From NCBI RefSeq assembly GCF_950023065.1, contig NC_088680.1, positions 13,194,559 through 13,258,558 on the forward strand: DNA of 64,000 nucleotides. Reading direction: 5' to 3'. The notes under the pieces are model-generated. The model had not been told where the DNA came from and made no database searches. It saw only the letters and a program-made list of their open reading frames with translations. Below, one piece after another: positions 22,301 to 33,412 of this stretch. Both the position numbers and the translations under genes were made by a program. How positions within the stretch are numbered: position 1 is the stretch's first letter; each line of letters begins with the position of its first letter. This DNA is from Planococcus citri. Its lineage: Eukaryota; Arthropoda; Insecta; Hemiptera; Pseudococcidae.

Positions 22301-25300
22301 AATGTGTCTCTAATTCACGTAAATTGATTTCATAGTACGTATCTAATGAACGAAAAAAGTGATTATTATTAATTTTTCGGCGATTTCAACTCAAAATTAA
22401 AGGGTTAAAAGACGGTTCGAGATGTTATTTTGCCACACCGAATGAAAGAGGAGATGTTCAAATACGAGAATACAGAAAAATTTAATTTTTAACCAACGAA
22501 CTTCGTTTCTACACAGTACTCTATATTTTTAATAAAATAATGATTAACGTACCCATTTTTGGCGAAATTGGTTATCATATGAGTTATGTAATGGATAACT
22601 TCTCTATCCGAGTCCGTCACCTTCAAAGGTGGTTTTTCATTTTTTTCGGTCAGGAATAATGAGAAATACGCGCTATCGTCACCGTGAGAGGCTCCTGTAA
22701 GTTATACGATATAAGAAAATTGTTCAAGAAATCGATTACTTGGAAAACTCGCAACATTCACTCACTTGTGTTCACTTCACCTCGTTGTTTTCCTAAATAT
22801 TTAACGAAATAATTGTGTTGTAAATTGAGACTACCTTCGTAAGCGAAATAATACGCGTAGACAGGCGTTTTTGAAGGATTCGACGAGACTGAATTTAACC
22901 ACTCGTTCCATTCGCAGTACCATAAATCGGTATACAACTGTAAAATATCCGTGAAAACATTATTAACGAGAGTTTTTCATTTTCGTGTAAATAAGGAGCA
23001 GATTCTACTTACATCGATAATTTGCCTCAGCATTGTGTAATCTACTCTTTTATTATTGAAATAGAAAGATTTGACTTGTTGACAAATATATTGGACCATT
23101 TCATCGTTCATATCGTACATCCACAAATTGCCTCTGATCACTTTGGCCAATTGTGTATTTAGTAACGGTATCAGGTTAACTGAAAATAGAGCAAAACTGT
23201 ACAGTCATCTCAATAGGTTCATCGATTCCACTCGTAGAGTTTCTTAGATTAAAATTATACTCACTATAAAAAGCCACCAAGCCTTCGTCGGAGGTGACGC
23301 TGCAAATTAGTGGTTTCTGTGGCGCGTATTTGATCAGTTCTCTGGGTGATTTACTCATAAAAGCGCCTTGTTCGAAGATTTCGATCGTAGGTTGGAACAT
23401 GCTTGTTTCAGATCTGCCTGCATTTTCCTGTGGAAAAAAATGATCAATAATCATCGTAATCAGTATTGAGAACTTAAAAGGTAATTTATTAATCACCTTT
23501 TGAACTTCTTTTCTTAATTCTATACAAGCTTCGACTAATTTTCTGGGATCTTGTTTCTTTAAGAATCTCAAAAGAGCGGTAGTACTGGAACCTTTGAAGC
23601 CTATCATACGAGCTAATCTGAACGATTTATCGATATTACTTTCTTGAAAACTCCAGACTGAATTTAATGCGAATCCGTCTTGCAAAACGACTCTATCAAA
23701 TAAATCTGTAAAAATAGTAAAAATGTAAAATAATTTTACACGTGTTTATTTGGAAGAATTTAATTTTTTTTAAGTACTCGCCTTTAGACATAGGAGACAT
23801 CATGTGTAGGTGAGCATCGCTGGCTCCTGAGCTGTTCCCATACAACGTGATGTTATTAGGATCGCCGCCGAAATAACGAATATTTTCTTTGACCCATTTC
23901 AAGGCGAGGCTTTGATCTTTCATGCCCATGTTTCCGGGACATTGGGGTAGATTCAAATTCAGATATCCTGTAAAATAAACAAGCTTCGAGGTTAAGGTAG
24001 GTGAAATTACACGAAAATAGTCTGATATGTGTTCGCTTGGGTCAAGGGCTTTTTATCGATAAACGCAGCGCAATATCAAGCCTTGAAATTTCCAGGTAGA
24101 TATTCTATTCTAGGTAATATTTTTACGTGTATAGTAGATAAGTTTAACGAAATCGCAAAATATATCAAACATGTTAAATTTTTGATGCTCGACTTTTTTT
24201 ATTCGGAGTTTATTTGAATATTTTGTGTTTGAAACCCCTTGAACCGGTTTCAATAATTAATGAACGAATAAAGTCTAAAAAAACTGATTTTTTTTGAAAC
24301 TCTTGAAAAACTTAAGGTATACGATTCATAAGCTACAGGTTGAGGACTACTGAACCAGTTTCCAAAAAGAGAGCACATAAATCATCAATATTCAACACTT
24401 GATAAATGCTTAGCCATCTCATTTTCCCTGTACTTATCATCTCGTTCAAAAAATTGATTGACCCCATTTTGAGAACCACTGAATCAGTTCCCAAAACCCA
24501 ATGAATACAAAAACGTTCATCGAAGCTTTTTCCACGGATTTTATTTGTGAAAATTTGGGAACCACTGAACCAGTTTCAAAAAACTAATGAGACAAACATT
24601 TTTATTCAGCCTATTTTTAAATAATCATTTCTGACAAATTTTGAAACCACTGAACCAGTTTTGAAAAATAAAGATAACAATTTGTGAATCACTGACACAG
24701 TTTCAAAAACTAATAAAAATAATAAGTTTCACCCAGCCATTTACTTTTTTTTTCACAGATCTATTTGTTATACAATTTGGATACCACTGAACCAATTTCA
24801 AACATTAATAAAAACAAGAATTTTCATTGGAATATTTTTCAAAGCTGAAAAATTGGGAACCACTGAATTAATTTCAAAACTGAAAGCTCACAATTTGAGA
24901 ACCACTGAACCAGTTTCAAAAAATAACGCTTACATTTTGGGAAATTCTGAACTAGATTTTAAAAATGAAGCTTATAGGTTGGGATCCACTGAACCAGTTT
25001 AAAAAAATAAAGCCTGCAATTTGGAAATCACTGAACCAGTTTCAAAAACAAAAAATAACCCTTACAATTTGGGAAACCCTGAACCAGATTTTAAAAACAA
25101 AGCTTACAATTTGGAAACAACTGAACCAGTTTCAAAAATTCATTTGATTTTTACTTAAAGCTGAAAAAGTAGAAACCACTGAATTAATTTCAAAACTGAA
25201 AGCTCACAATTTGAGAACCACTGAACCAGTTTCAAAAAAATAACGCTTAAAATTTGAGAAATACTGAACCAGATTTTAAAAATGAAGCTTATAATTTGGG

Positions 25301-27267
25301 AATCACCGAACCAGTTTCAAAAAATAACGCCCGCAATTTGGGAATCACTAAACCAGTTTCAAAAAATCGCTTACAATTTGAGAAGCCCTGAAATAGTTTC
25401 AAAAAAAAGTAAGCTTACAATTTGGGAACCACTGAACCAGTTTCAAAAAGTAAAGCCCGCAATTTGGGAACCAGTAACCAGTTTTAAAAACGAATGAAAA
25501 GCATTCAGCTTTTTCCACAGATTCATTTGATACAATTTGAGAACATGGTAATTTTTCAAAGATCCATTTCTGACAATTGGAAACCACTGAACCAGTTTTA
25601 AAATAGCGAGCATAAAAAATCTCCGTTTGAGAACCACTCAACCAGTTTCAAAATCAAATAAATAGAATTAATCAGCTCTCAGAACCCGAAATTTTCAATT
25701 ACCTACCTAATATTCATTTTTCTTCCTTCCCTTCTCTTATGTAGAAGTCTCTGACCCTCAGATTAGGAATCATTGAACCGGTTTCGAGATGAATGAACAG
25801 TGATCAATTTTCATCACCTTCAAACCGTCAATAAATCAATTTTTTCGTAGAATTTACTGGCAACTGTTTGAAAGTCACTCAAATGATTTTGCAACCAAAT
25901 GAACAGATTTTTTGTGCATCAATTTTTGAAACTGGTTCAGTGGTTCTTATTTAATTCATTAATATCCAAAAAATGCTCGAAGCATACAGAAATATTTATA
26001 TTTTTCAGATGTTTGAACAAATTCAAATACATTGTTTTGTTCGGAATAAAATTTTCATTATTTTCCTTCATTTATTTTGGAAACCGGTTCAATGCTTCCC
26101 AATTAAATATAAATAAATTCGAAAATACATTTTTGTATGAAGAATTGACGCAAATCAAAAATTTGGGGAACGTTACAAAAAGAATGTAAACGTAAGATTG
26201 AGTACTTTTCAAACATGAATGTTGATGATCGGTTCAGTGGTTCCTAACTCGGCCTCACAGTGTTCCAGACGAAAAAAGATCCCTTGGGGGTGTGAACAAA
26301 TTTCAATCGAAACTAGGCCTACCAGAAAGGACGGAGGGGGGAATTGGAACTCAAAATTTAGAAAAATACAATACGAGTGTTAAAAATCTATCTCCTCTAA
26401 GAAGGTCAGTTTTAATTCTAAGATCAAACGGTTTTTAGAATCACAATTTAATATTTTCAAAATCCAGATAACAGATTGAGTGGTTCCCAAACCGGTCCTC
26501 ACAGAATACCAATTTCAAAAAGGGGACGAGAGGATGGGGGCAGGACGAAGAACCATTCAATCAATCCTTCAATTAAAATACTCGAGTAAAAAAAGAGGGG
26601 AAAAAACGAACCTAAAATATGCAAACGATAATTGAACGTCACGTAGATGATATCTTGATCGATGAAGAAATCAGGATTTCCAAAACACTTCTTCGATGAA
26701 CTACCCCAATAATGACCACCTTGATGGATCTGAACCACGACTGCTTTCGGAGTTGTGACTTTTCGAGGTGCCTGAAATATTCGTAAAGCTTTTTAAATCC
26801 AGAACTTGTCTGTATTCTGGCAAAATTACTCATTCCAGGAAAATACAATTAACTTACTTCGAGGGTGAACACATTTAAGTATAAACAATCTTCTGATCCC
26901 AACACGTCGTGAGTAAATAACGAGTATTGTACGCAGTCATCTTTTTCGTTCTTTGCGTTCAGTATTCCTGACCATCTGCCAATTGGTTGAGGAGGCTGAA
27001 AGCATCATCGAATACAATCAAATTCAAAAAACATACATCAATTAATTTGACCAAGAACTTGGAAAACACGACAGATTTCATTAAAAATCTAAGAATTTTG
27101 CGCAATAAAACGTACCTCACCTTGAAACGTAACGCTCCGACAGGTGGTCTCGCGTACGGAATGCCACAAAACTGAAAGTATTCTGTATGCGAATACTCAG
27201 ACGTTGCTTTTCCGCCCATTAATTTGCCATTCGGTACAGTCACCAAGAAATCTTCGATATCGACCAT
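19306..27267 (-). CDS. Carboxylesterase (alpha/beta-hydrolase), 564 aa, ten exons
   Basis: Exons are 27267-27121, 26995-26858, 26771-26612, 23967-23782, 23705-23497, 23427-23265, 23179-23013, 22937-22766, 22694-22553 and 19516-19306. Phases are consistent throughout, giving 565 codons with the stop. Family landmarks in order: FCGIPYARPPVGALRF; SEDCLYLNV (Cys of the first loop); HQGGHYWGSS (oxyanion hole, usually HGGG); NYRLHILGYL; GNMGMKDQSLALKWV; nucleophile GNSSGA (Ser194); acid TSDEGL (Glu328); base ASHGDD (His451). All three catalytic residues are present, so it should hydrolyse esters. No signal peptide precedes the domain, which suggests a cytosolic enzyme. The intron after exon 4 has a GC donor (AAAG|GCGAGT). 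Introns 3 and 9 (~2.6 and 3.0 kb) are repeat-filled. A 3' acceptor (TTTTTACAG at ~27303) just upstream implies a further 5'-UTR exon. Substrate and detoxification or hormone role cannot be told from sequence alone. Confidence 0.9.
19730..20575. mobile_element. Foldback element in esterase intron 9
   Basis: Left and right halves are inverted copies: 'gtcgattggtgatgg' (19860) against 'ccatcactaatcgat' (20427), and CGTCGACCGTATATAATGGA (20054) against CCATTACATACGGTCGACG (20341). The left arm has ~110 bp extra. A 208-bp MITE occupies the centre. The outer arms, with 'ggaggctccagaac' and 'ccaaattgacc'-type phrases, are the same family as the arms of the palindrome at 52246-54121. Short ORFs here are arm shadows. 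Confidence 0.75.
20108..20315. mobile_element. 208-bp MITE, near-perfect hairpin, GACGGCTA termini
   Basis: GACGGCTAGATTTTGGATGC at 20108 is mirrored by CATCCAAAATCTAGCCGTC ending at 20315. Inner arms (CTCATGCGCCAAACATGACG, then GGTGCTGGTG) are also perfectly mirrored, up to a ~20-nt loop near 20205-20215. It shares its termini with the 1.1-kb element at 1073-2167 and lies at the centre of the larger foldback element. Confidence 0.85.
20630..22250. repeat. Divergent tandem array (~110-140-bp units) in esterase intron 9
   Basis: Units begin with 'gagttcgaatatcc', pass through 'tttttcgatccgactcctctga' and a C-rich CCCCCTCCCC stretch, then 'cgtggtcaaaattcaaaa'. Copies start near 20660, 20770, 20890, 21030, 21240, 21365, 21490 and 21620. 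From about 21990 to 22210 similar units appear in the opposite orientation ('aatattcgaattcagcaccctcg', 'aatatttgaactcagcac'). The open frames in the C-rich parts are not genes. Confidence 0.65.
24220..25660. repeat. ~42-bp minisatellite in esterase intron 3
   Basis: About 25-30 units of 'ttacaatttgggaaccactg' + 'aaccagtttcaaaaaataaag' occur; the period is regular at 41-43 bp between 24840 and 25500 and looser outside. Isolated copies in the reverse orientation ('aactggttcagtggttc') lie at about 25930, 26080, 26230 and 26475. Open frames such as the repeated NQF/IWE reading are by-products of a 42-bp period (14 codons), not a gene. Confidence 0.85.
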
Positions 27268-27279
27268 AATGTAAAATTC

Positions 27280-28430
27280 AGTAGGAAAAATCACACTTCA
27301 TTCTGTAAAAAAAAAAATACGAATTACGAACGTGACAATGGCTGCGACTCGGTTTCTTATCAACATTAATGACTTGACCAAGGTTCTCAGCGAGGGTACC
27401 AATTTCGCAATAATTTTGACAAAATAACGTTATGACGACCGAATTGTACATGAAGGAAGAGGGGAAATACAGGAAACACTCGTTGCCATCAATCAGCACC
27501 ATATTACAACACAGAGCAGAGGGGGTGAGGGTGGAACGCTAAAAATTCATAAATGATCATTATTTGAACGACTGGTGGTTTTGTGAGACGTCAAAAGCAA
27601 CTTCTTCGGACGTAAGTTTTACGAGGAAAAAAACACCGATAGCGGTTATCTAATTTCTACTTCCTTCGTTGAAATATTTACATAGGTACGTGACTCATTT
27701 CGATATTTTTTACGACCGGGGGCAATTCAGGCCTCTAAAGATAAATCAGTTACGCTTTAATGGCTTCAAAAATATATTTTACCGAAGGCGAATCGTTGAG
27801 AAATCCAAATCCATAACTCACGATCTGGATCATCCTGTTGACCAGCTAAGGCCTCTGAACCAAGTTCTAAAACATACAAACGACGAATTAAAATCAAGAA
27901 AATGGAGCATTTTCGTCTCTTAATATTAATAAATACTCGTTTATTATCTAGACAGGATTCAATTCAGTTCAAATCATTCATAACAAAACATACGGTGTAC
28001 ATATTGCAGCTTCACTTCAGTCATCGCAGATTCCACATTCAGTATTTCCATACGAATATCAAGCAACGAAAGATCGGAAAGTAGATGGATAGGTAATTAA
28101 ATCTATTAAAATATAATCTAGAGAAAAATCAATCGTTCGATATAAACATAAAAACAGTCACAAAATTCATCAATCATTCACTCGTTTAAGCATATATAAT
28201 GTATACAAATACCTCGATAATGAATCAAACAAATTCATCAATTAATTAGAACAACATCCACTCACTTAACGTAGATCACTCCTATGGTCATTACCACAGA
28301 CACGAGAATTTGCCCCCAAAATTCATTCACCCATCATCACAACAATATTTTGATCAGCGAAGAAAAAATACACGTAGCAGAGTAAAGATTTTAATTCGGA
28401 TGTTACCGATTTATTTACTTATTAAAAATA
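27280..28430. other. Non-coding region between the esterase 5' end and the TDP-43 3' UTR
   Basis: Holds the splice acceptor of the esterase leader (about 27303) and presumably its first exon and promoter. I see no coding exon on either strand. A minus-strand AATAAA (TTTATT at about 28409) near the TDP-43 side is a likely polyadenylation signal for that gene. Confidence 0.4.
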
Positions 28431-28439
28431 AAATAACAT

Positions 28440-28968
28440 AATCATGCATTCATCAGCCTTCAGGCATCCACTTGCATCAGCATATTACAATCAAGGAGAG
28501 GAAAAAAAAGAGGAAAAAATTGAAATAAAAATTATCTATTAACATAAGCGTAGGTATTTTTCATCGAAGCGATAATAGTACAAATTTACTCTAGGTAATT
28601 AAAAACGTTAATTCGTATCTTAGAATATCTCGCATTTGGCATTTCCAAACAACACAGTCATTAAAATCATTCAGATTATAGACACAGATCAGCAGATCAC
28701 ACACGTGTACATGTATTTTTTTTTAAAAATCAATGCAGAGCGAGTCCGATAAAAAGAGAGAAAAAAAACAAAGAAACTAGAATAATGGTCATTAAAGGCG
28801 AAAAGAACTGTCCGCGTAGTGAAAATTTCTACACCTCGCATGAACATAATAATAAATAAATATACGTAAAAATAATATCGAAAAGGTAATAATAATAAAA
28901 AAAATGATACATACTTTTGCGAACGAATAAAAATTACCACACAACGTATGGATTTCGATACGTATTGC
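28440..28968 (-). promoter_or_regulatory. TDP-43 3' UTR with UG-rich stretch
   Basis: Downstream of the TDP-43 stop the minus strand is AT-rich but carries a GTGTGTG run (plus-strand CACACAC at ~28697-28703) followed by TG-rich words (ctgtgtc, gactgtgttgtt). TDP-43 proteins bind UG repeats and vertebrate TARDBP autoregulates through its own 3' UTR, so this is a candidate autoregulatory site (inference). Confidence 0.4.
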
Positions 28969-30523
28969 CTACATGTAGTTTTTCCTTCTGGTAAAATATC
29001 CATTAGCTGTGTTTCCAACCGGTTTATTAAAATTGCTAGCTGTTGGTCGGCTATTGGCGTAGCCGCTGTTCCACCAATTCTCACGGAATTGAGTACCGGT
29101 AGGGTAGCCAGTATTGTACTGACGAGATGGTGAACTACCGCTAGGTAAAGGTGTCGGGTAATTGGTGGTGATTGGTTGTTGGGGAGGAACTGGCGGTGGC
29201 TGTGTGGTCGAGTTATTGCTATTCATTAATTCCCAACTGGCTTGATTCAAGGCAGCTATCAAAGCTGGGTTTAGATTACCTGCAATTGTAGGTTACAGAT
29301 TATTGAATTGAATTACGATAATTGTGCTGCGTTGATTTAGTAAACGTACCTAACGCGTTGAGCAATCCAGCGGTCATATTTTGTTGAGGATTTTGCTGGA
29401 AGTTTTGATTTTCGAAATTTGGACTACTCCAAGATTTATCTTTACGTACGTTTTTATTGGGAGGCGAATAAAAGCCTTCGTTGTTGAAACCGTCGGTCGA
29501 ATTAGCTCTAGAGTTATTCTTCGGAGCTGCTCCTCCGATATGAACCGATACACCTTTAATAATATGATCTTCTCCTAATAAAGATTGAGCTACTTGTACG
29601 TCTAAGAATGTTACGAATGCGAATGCTCTAAATGGTTTAGGTATAAAGATATCGATAACTTCGCCAAATTTAGAGAAATACTGAAGTAAATCTTCAGCGG
29701 TAATATCTTCGGTTACTCGACCGACGAATATTTTCGAAGACGGTACCGATCCTTCCTACGAAACAGAAATACACCCTCGATATAAATCTCATTCGAGATA
29801 ATATTATTCGTATTCAATCTACAAACGTACGAATACCTGAGAAATCGGAATTCTAACGGTGACCACTCGATTATCGATTTTATGTTTAGCCGAAAGTGCT
29901 CGTACTTGGGATTCGTAATTGGCGAAACGAATAAATCCGTATCCTTTGGACTGGCCAGTTTTCGAATCTTTTTTGATCTATTGAAACACGCACACGTTTT
30001 TAAAAAACACATCGATATTTTCTTTTCAAAAATGTGTAACAACTCACCATAGCCATCAACAACTCTCCAAACTGTTCGAAATAGGTTCTCAAACGATGTT
30101 CGGATAAATCCCAAGGTATCCCGAGAACGATTAAATCGGTACATTTCATACAATAAATACGTTTAGTCTTCGCTACCAGATTATCATTGTTATCGTCCGA
30201 TTTTCTTTTGTTTTCTGTAACCGAAACAAAACCATTTCAATATCACAAACGACCACTCGACAAGACTTCAAAAACACTGAATGAATACCTTTCAGAAATA
30301 CGCAATAATAGACCGTATCACCCCATGATTCTTCAGGAGGATGGAATTTTACATCGGCGAGTCGAACTCCTCGAAATGTGTTTGATTCGGTGCGGAATTT
30401 TAATCCGCTTGTACCCGGAAATTGAGCGGTTAGAGTGGATAGAAGTAACGTACCATCTTCCTCTAAAGGCAGTTCGATGGGTTCTTCGCCTTCATCTTCG
30501 GCTACTTTCAAGTAGCATCCCAT
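28969..30523 (-). CDS. TARDBP/TBPH: TDP-43 (TAR DNA-binding protein 43) homologue, 419 aa, five exons
   Basis: Exons are 30523-30289, 30214-30048, 29977-29837, 29755-29350 and 29279-28969. All junctions are GT-AG, and 420 codons are counted with the stop (human protein ~414). The N-terminal oligomerisation domain (1-78) has EEPIELPLEEDGT, LLSTLTAQFPG and FRGVRLADVKFHPP. A bipartite NLS (K81RK, KTKR ~94-97) follows. RRM1 (~104-177) has RNP2 LIVLGI and RNP1 KGYGFIRF. RRM2 (~189-261) has RNP2 IFVGRV and RNP1 RAFAFVTF. The Asn/Gln/Pro/Gly-rich tail keeps the short helical patch (LNPALIAALNQASWEL) found in TDP-43 proteins. It binds UG-rich RNA and acts in nuclear splicing and RNA metabolism (family knowledge). 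It is complete, with no damage seen. An upstream in-frame TTG/GTC stretch is not used; the ATG gives the conserved length. Confidence 0.96.
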
Positions 30524-30599
30524 TTCTGCGGACAATTTTATGATAAATCGAGTATTATGGTCGAAATTGCGGTGTATTAGATAATAATCGTGAAAGGGA

Positions 30600-31500
30600 G
30601 CTTACCGTTGATGCGATTTGGTGGATGATACTTGAATACCGAAGAGTGTAATTATGAACGCGAAAGGATTAAAACGACCTTATAATGAAATTATCGATAA
30701 AAAGAACGAATAAATAATTAATTTCTTTGATAGAAAATTAAAATAATTGCGATTTTCTTTCACTTTTCATCTTGTTTGCGACGGAAAAAAGAAAAACATA
30801 ATAATAAAATTCAAAACATGGAGGAAAAACTTTTCGAGCAGCATTGTTGAAAGAAAGCAGTGATGCAGAATATATCAACACAAAATTACCTCAACATTAA
30901 AAAAAATATTTTTTCAAATTTTTAATTTTATTTTTTTAATTTGAAAAAAAATGAAATTTATCATAATTTTGTATTTTGTATCGCTTTAAGTATTCATTAT
31001 TGGAAAATGAGAACAAATTTTAAAATTGAAAACGAAAATTTAAATTTTAGAAGAAATTTGAAAATTGACATTGCACAATTTATGAGCAAAAACACTGGCA
31101 ATACTGCAAACATTTTTTTTTTGTTTTTTTTAAATCAATTTTAATTTTATTTTTTGCAGGGATATTTTTGATTTTTGATTTTGATCATTTGATGCTCAAA
31201 AATTTCACTTTCAATTCAAGTTCTCAACTCAAATCTCAGTCAAAAACTTTCGTTTGCGGTAGGTTGTGGTTTGTGGTTGTACATTGTAATAATGATGAGT
31301 GTATGAATATGAAATAATACAAAAAAAAATGCAAAGGTCGATCAAAAATGCTCTTTATAAAATGTTGAATTTTATCACATAGAAATTTTCGGCCACTCAT
31401 TATACAAATTGAACGATTTCAATTCTTTGAGGAGAATAACACACTTACTCACTGAAACGCATTCAAAGGATTTGGAAAAATCATCATGATTGTCATGTTA
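30600..31500. other. Non-coding region between TDP-43 and the first LRR gene
   Basis: TDP-43 promoter side, followed by AT-rich sequence with T-runs (31100-31160). TDP-43 (minus) and the LRR genes (plus) are divergent here. I see no ORF or repeat worth naming. Confidence 0.4.
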
Positions 31501-31610
31501 CTAATTAGATCAACTATTGTTCATCTATAGATACCTACCTGAAAGTATTCTGCAATTTGATGACTTCAACTTGAACTTCATTGAAACAGAATACGGATAT
31601 CTGCCCAACC

Positions 31611-32926
31611 ATGACGATGATGAAAAACGCTCTATTCTTATTCGTAGGCAAGTAAAACATTGTTATCAAACTCCCCTGATTTTGATTTTGTCACTTTTAT
31701 TAATTTTCAGCAATGCTTGTTGATGAACGAACGAATAGGGTGTATAATTCCCATCAGTTTACAAGTAGAATTCGAAGAATTCGAATGTCGTGGTATGGAT
31801 ACTCACAGCTTATCTGTATTATGCAAATCGCATTCAAGTTCGATCCTGCAACTTCCTGATTACATCACTTACAATGTGCGAGTAAGTAAACACACCCATA
31901 ATGATACAAAGTAAACGTAGATAGGTAATTATTACCTCTATGTATTATGAACCTACTTTTCCCATAGCTACTATTCATAGATGCAAGAAACGGAGGCACT
32001 TTAGCAATCACTGAAATCGATATATTTCGTCGTTTCAAATTATTAAAGACTTTGGAAATCACCGTCAGCAAAAGTTTGCATATTTCTGAAAAATTACTCG
32101 AATCGCATTCGAAAAGTCATCTGAGCGAAGAAATCTTCAAACTGCCTCATTTGGAATGTCTGTCAGTCGAATACGAAGAATTCAATAGACAAAATTACAT
32201 GTGGAAATTACCTCCTAAGATGGTAAAATTTCGTTTATCGAATTCCGTGTTCGAGTATGATCTCAAAGATTGTGCTAGTTTAAGTGGATTACGTTTGGAT
32301 CGAAATGAAATGAACAAATTGCCATCACTGCATGAAGACGCGGTGCCATTTTTCAGAAGATTGGAGTTGACGTCTAACCCTATGAGTAATTTGGTCGCTG
32401 ATGATTTGGCAAGTTTTTGTAGGATAAATAAACTCGTTGTGAAGAAAGTTCCGATTAGCGGTTGCGAATGTAAAAGAACGAGACAGTTTCTTAAAGAGTG
32501 GAGTGCCAGTGCTGATGAAAAGAAGTATAAATTCAAATTTGATACTGATCTGGTTTGCGGTGATGATGGAAGTAGGTACCTATACGTACGTTGTTATGAA
32601 TAAAGTACCTCATGATATGATATGGTATAATTAATTTACATTTGTATGTTTCGTAATTCTTTCCAACGTATTTTTTAAAATAATTTATTTTATACAAATA
32701 GATATTCTGATGATTCAATAACCTATTGTATGTTTCATTTTTGAATCTAGATTGCGATAAGTACACCACCGATGAAGCTAACCGTGTAAGGAAACGATGT
32801 CTGCAGAAAAGAAAACCTCATCATTCAGGAACTGTTTCCAAATTGCTTGAAAGAACAGTTCTCCATTGGATTGTTGCGTTGATTATGATGAGTTCGATGA
32901 GTTCCTTCGGATTATTGTTTATTTGA
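31611..32926 (+). CDS. Leucine-rich-repeat surface protein 1, 327 aa, four exons
   Basis: Exons are 31611-31643, 31711-31881, 31968-32571 and 32751-32926. Phases fit and there are 328 codons with the stop. The short first exon plus the start of exon 2 give a hydrophobic N-terminus (MTMMKNALFLF then QCLLMN) that probably acts as signal peptide; the donor chosen there (GTAGGC) is the least certain point. About four LRR-like segments occupy exon 3 (LECLSVEYEEFN, MVKFRLSNSVF, LSGLRLDRNEMNKLPSL, FRRLELTSNPM). They are closed by an LRR-CT-type cysteine set: GCEC at ~234-236, C at ~267 and NCDKY. The last exon ends in a hydrophobic tail (WIVALIMMSSMSSFGLLFI) with no cytosolic part, as in GPI-anchored or tail-anchored proteins. 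The next gene downstream is its tandem paralogue. Ligand unknown. Confidence 0.8.
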
Positions 32927-33412
32927 TGATGGACTAGTAAAGCGTGTGGTACAAAATGGAGTCAATACCTAAAACTGTTGATGTATCAACTTACCTATTT
33001 CATTTTTCAAATGTTTAAAATTATCAAAGTTTTGAAGTTTAATTAAACGATTTCATAAACATCGACACCCGATTGATTGAATAGTTGAAATGTTCATAAA
33101 AATAAATTTGAAAAACACTTCAAACACCGAGAAAAACAAGTAATTTCTGGTTGTTGTTTGAAAAAAGCTGTTCATTTCAGTGGTCTTTGAATAAAATCGT
33201 TATCAAAAGTTTATCAATTTTGTATACCTAGATTATTTAATTTTTGTCAGATTTTGTCACACCTAGTGATATTTTTTCTTTTATAAAATAAAGAAAATAA
33301 AATGGAGTATTCAAATTAAATTGCTTAACTATGGAAAATCCCTGCTATATTATTTTTTGATAGGTATTTAATTTTTTGTACTACCTACATGATAGATGAA
33401 AAATGATGGATA

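Noticed and set aside
20264..22313. Several 60-125-codon ORFs in esterase intron 9
   Set aside because: Located in foldback arms and a C-rich tandem array; no motif, and they overlap in several frames.
23176..23685. 169-codon minus-strand ORF read as one gene
   Set aside because: It reads through introns of the esterase; exon phases give the correct shorter pieces.
24965..25641. ORFs with repeated IWESLNQFQK-type peptides
   Set aside because: The 42-bp minisatellite unit is 14 codons long, so it stays open by chance.
24220..25660. CRISPR-like regular spacing
   Set aside because: The units are contiguous and the spacer part is repeated and AT-rich; host is eukaryotic. It is a minisatellite.
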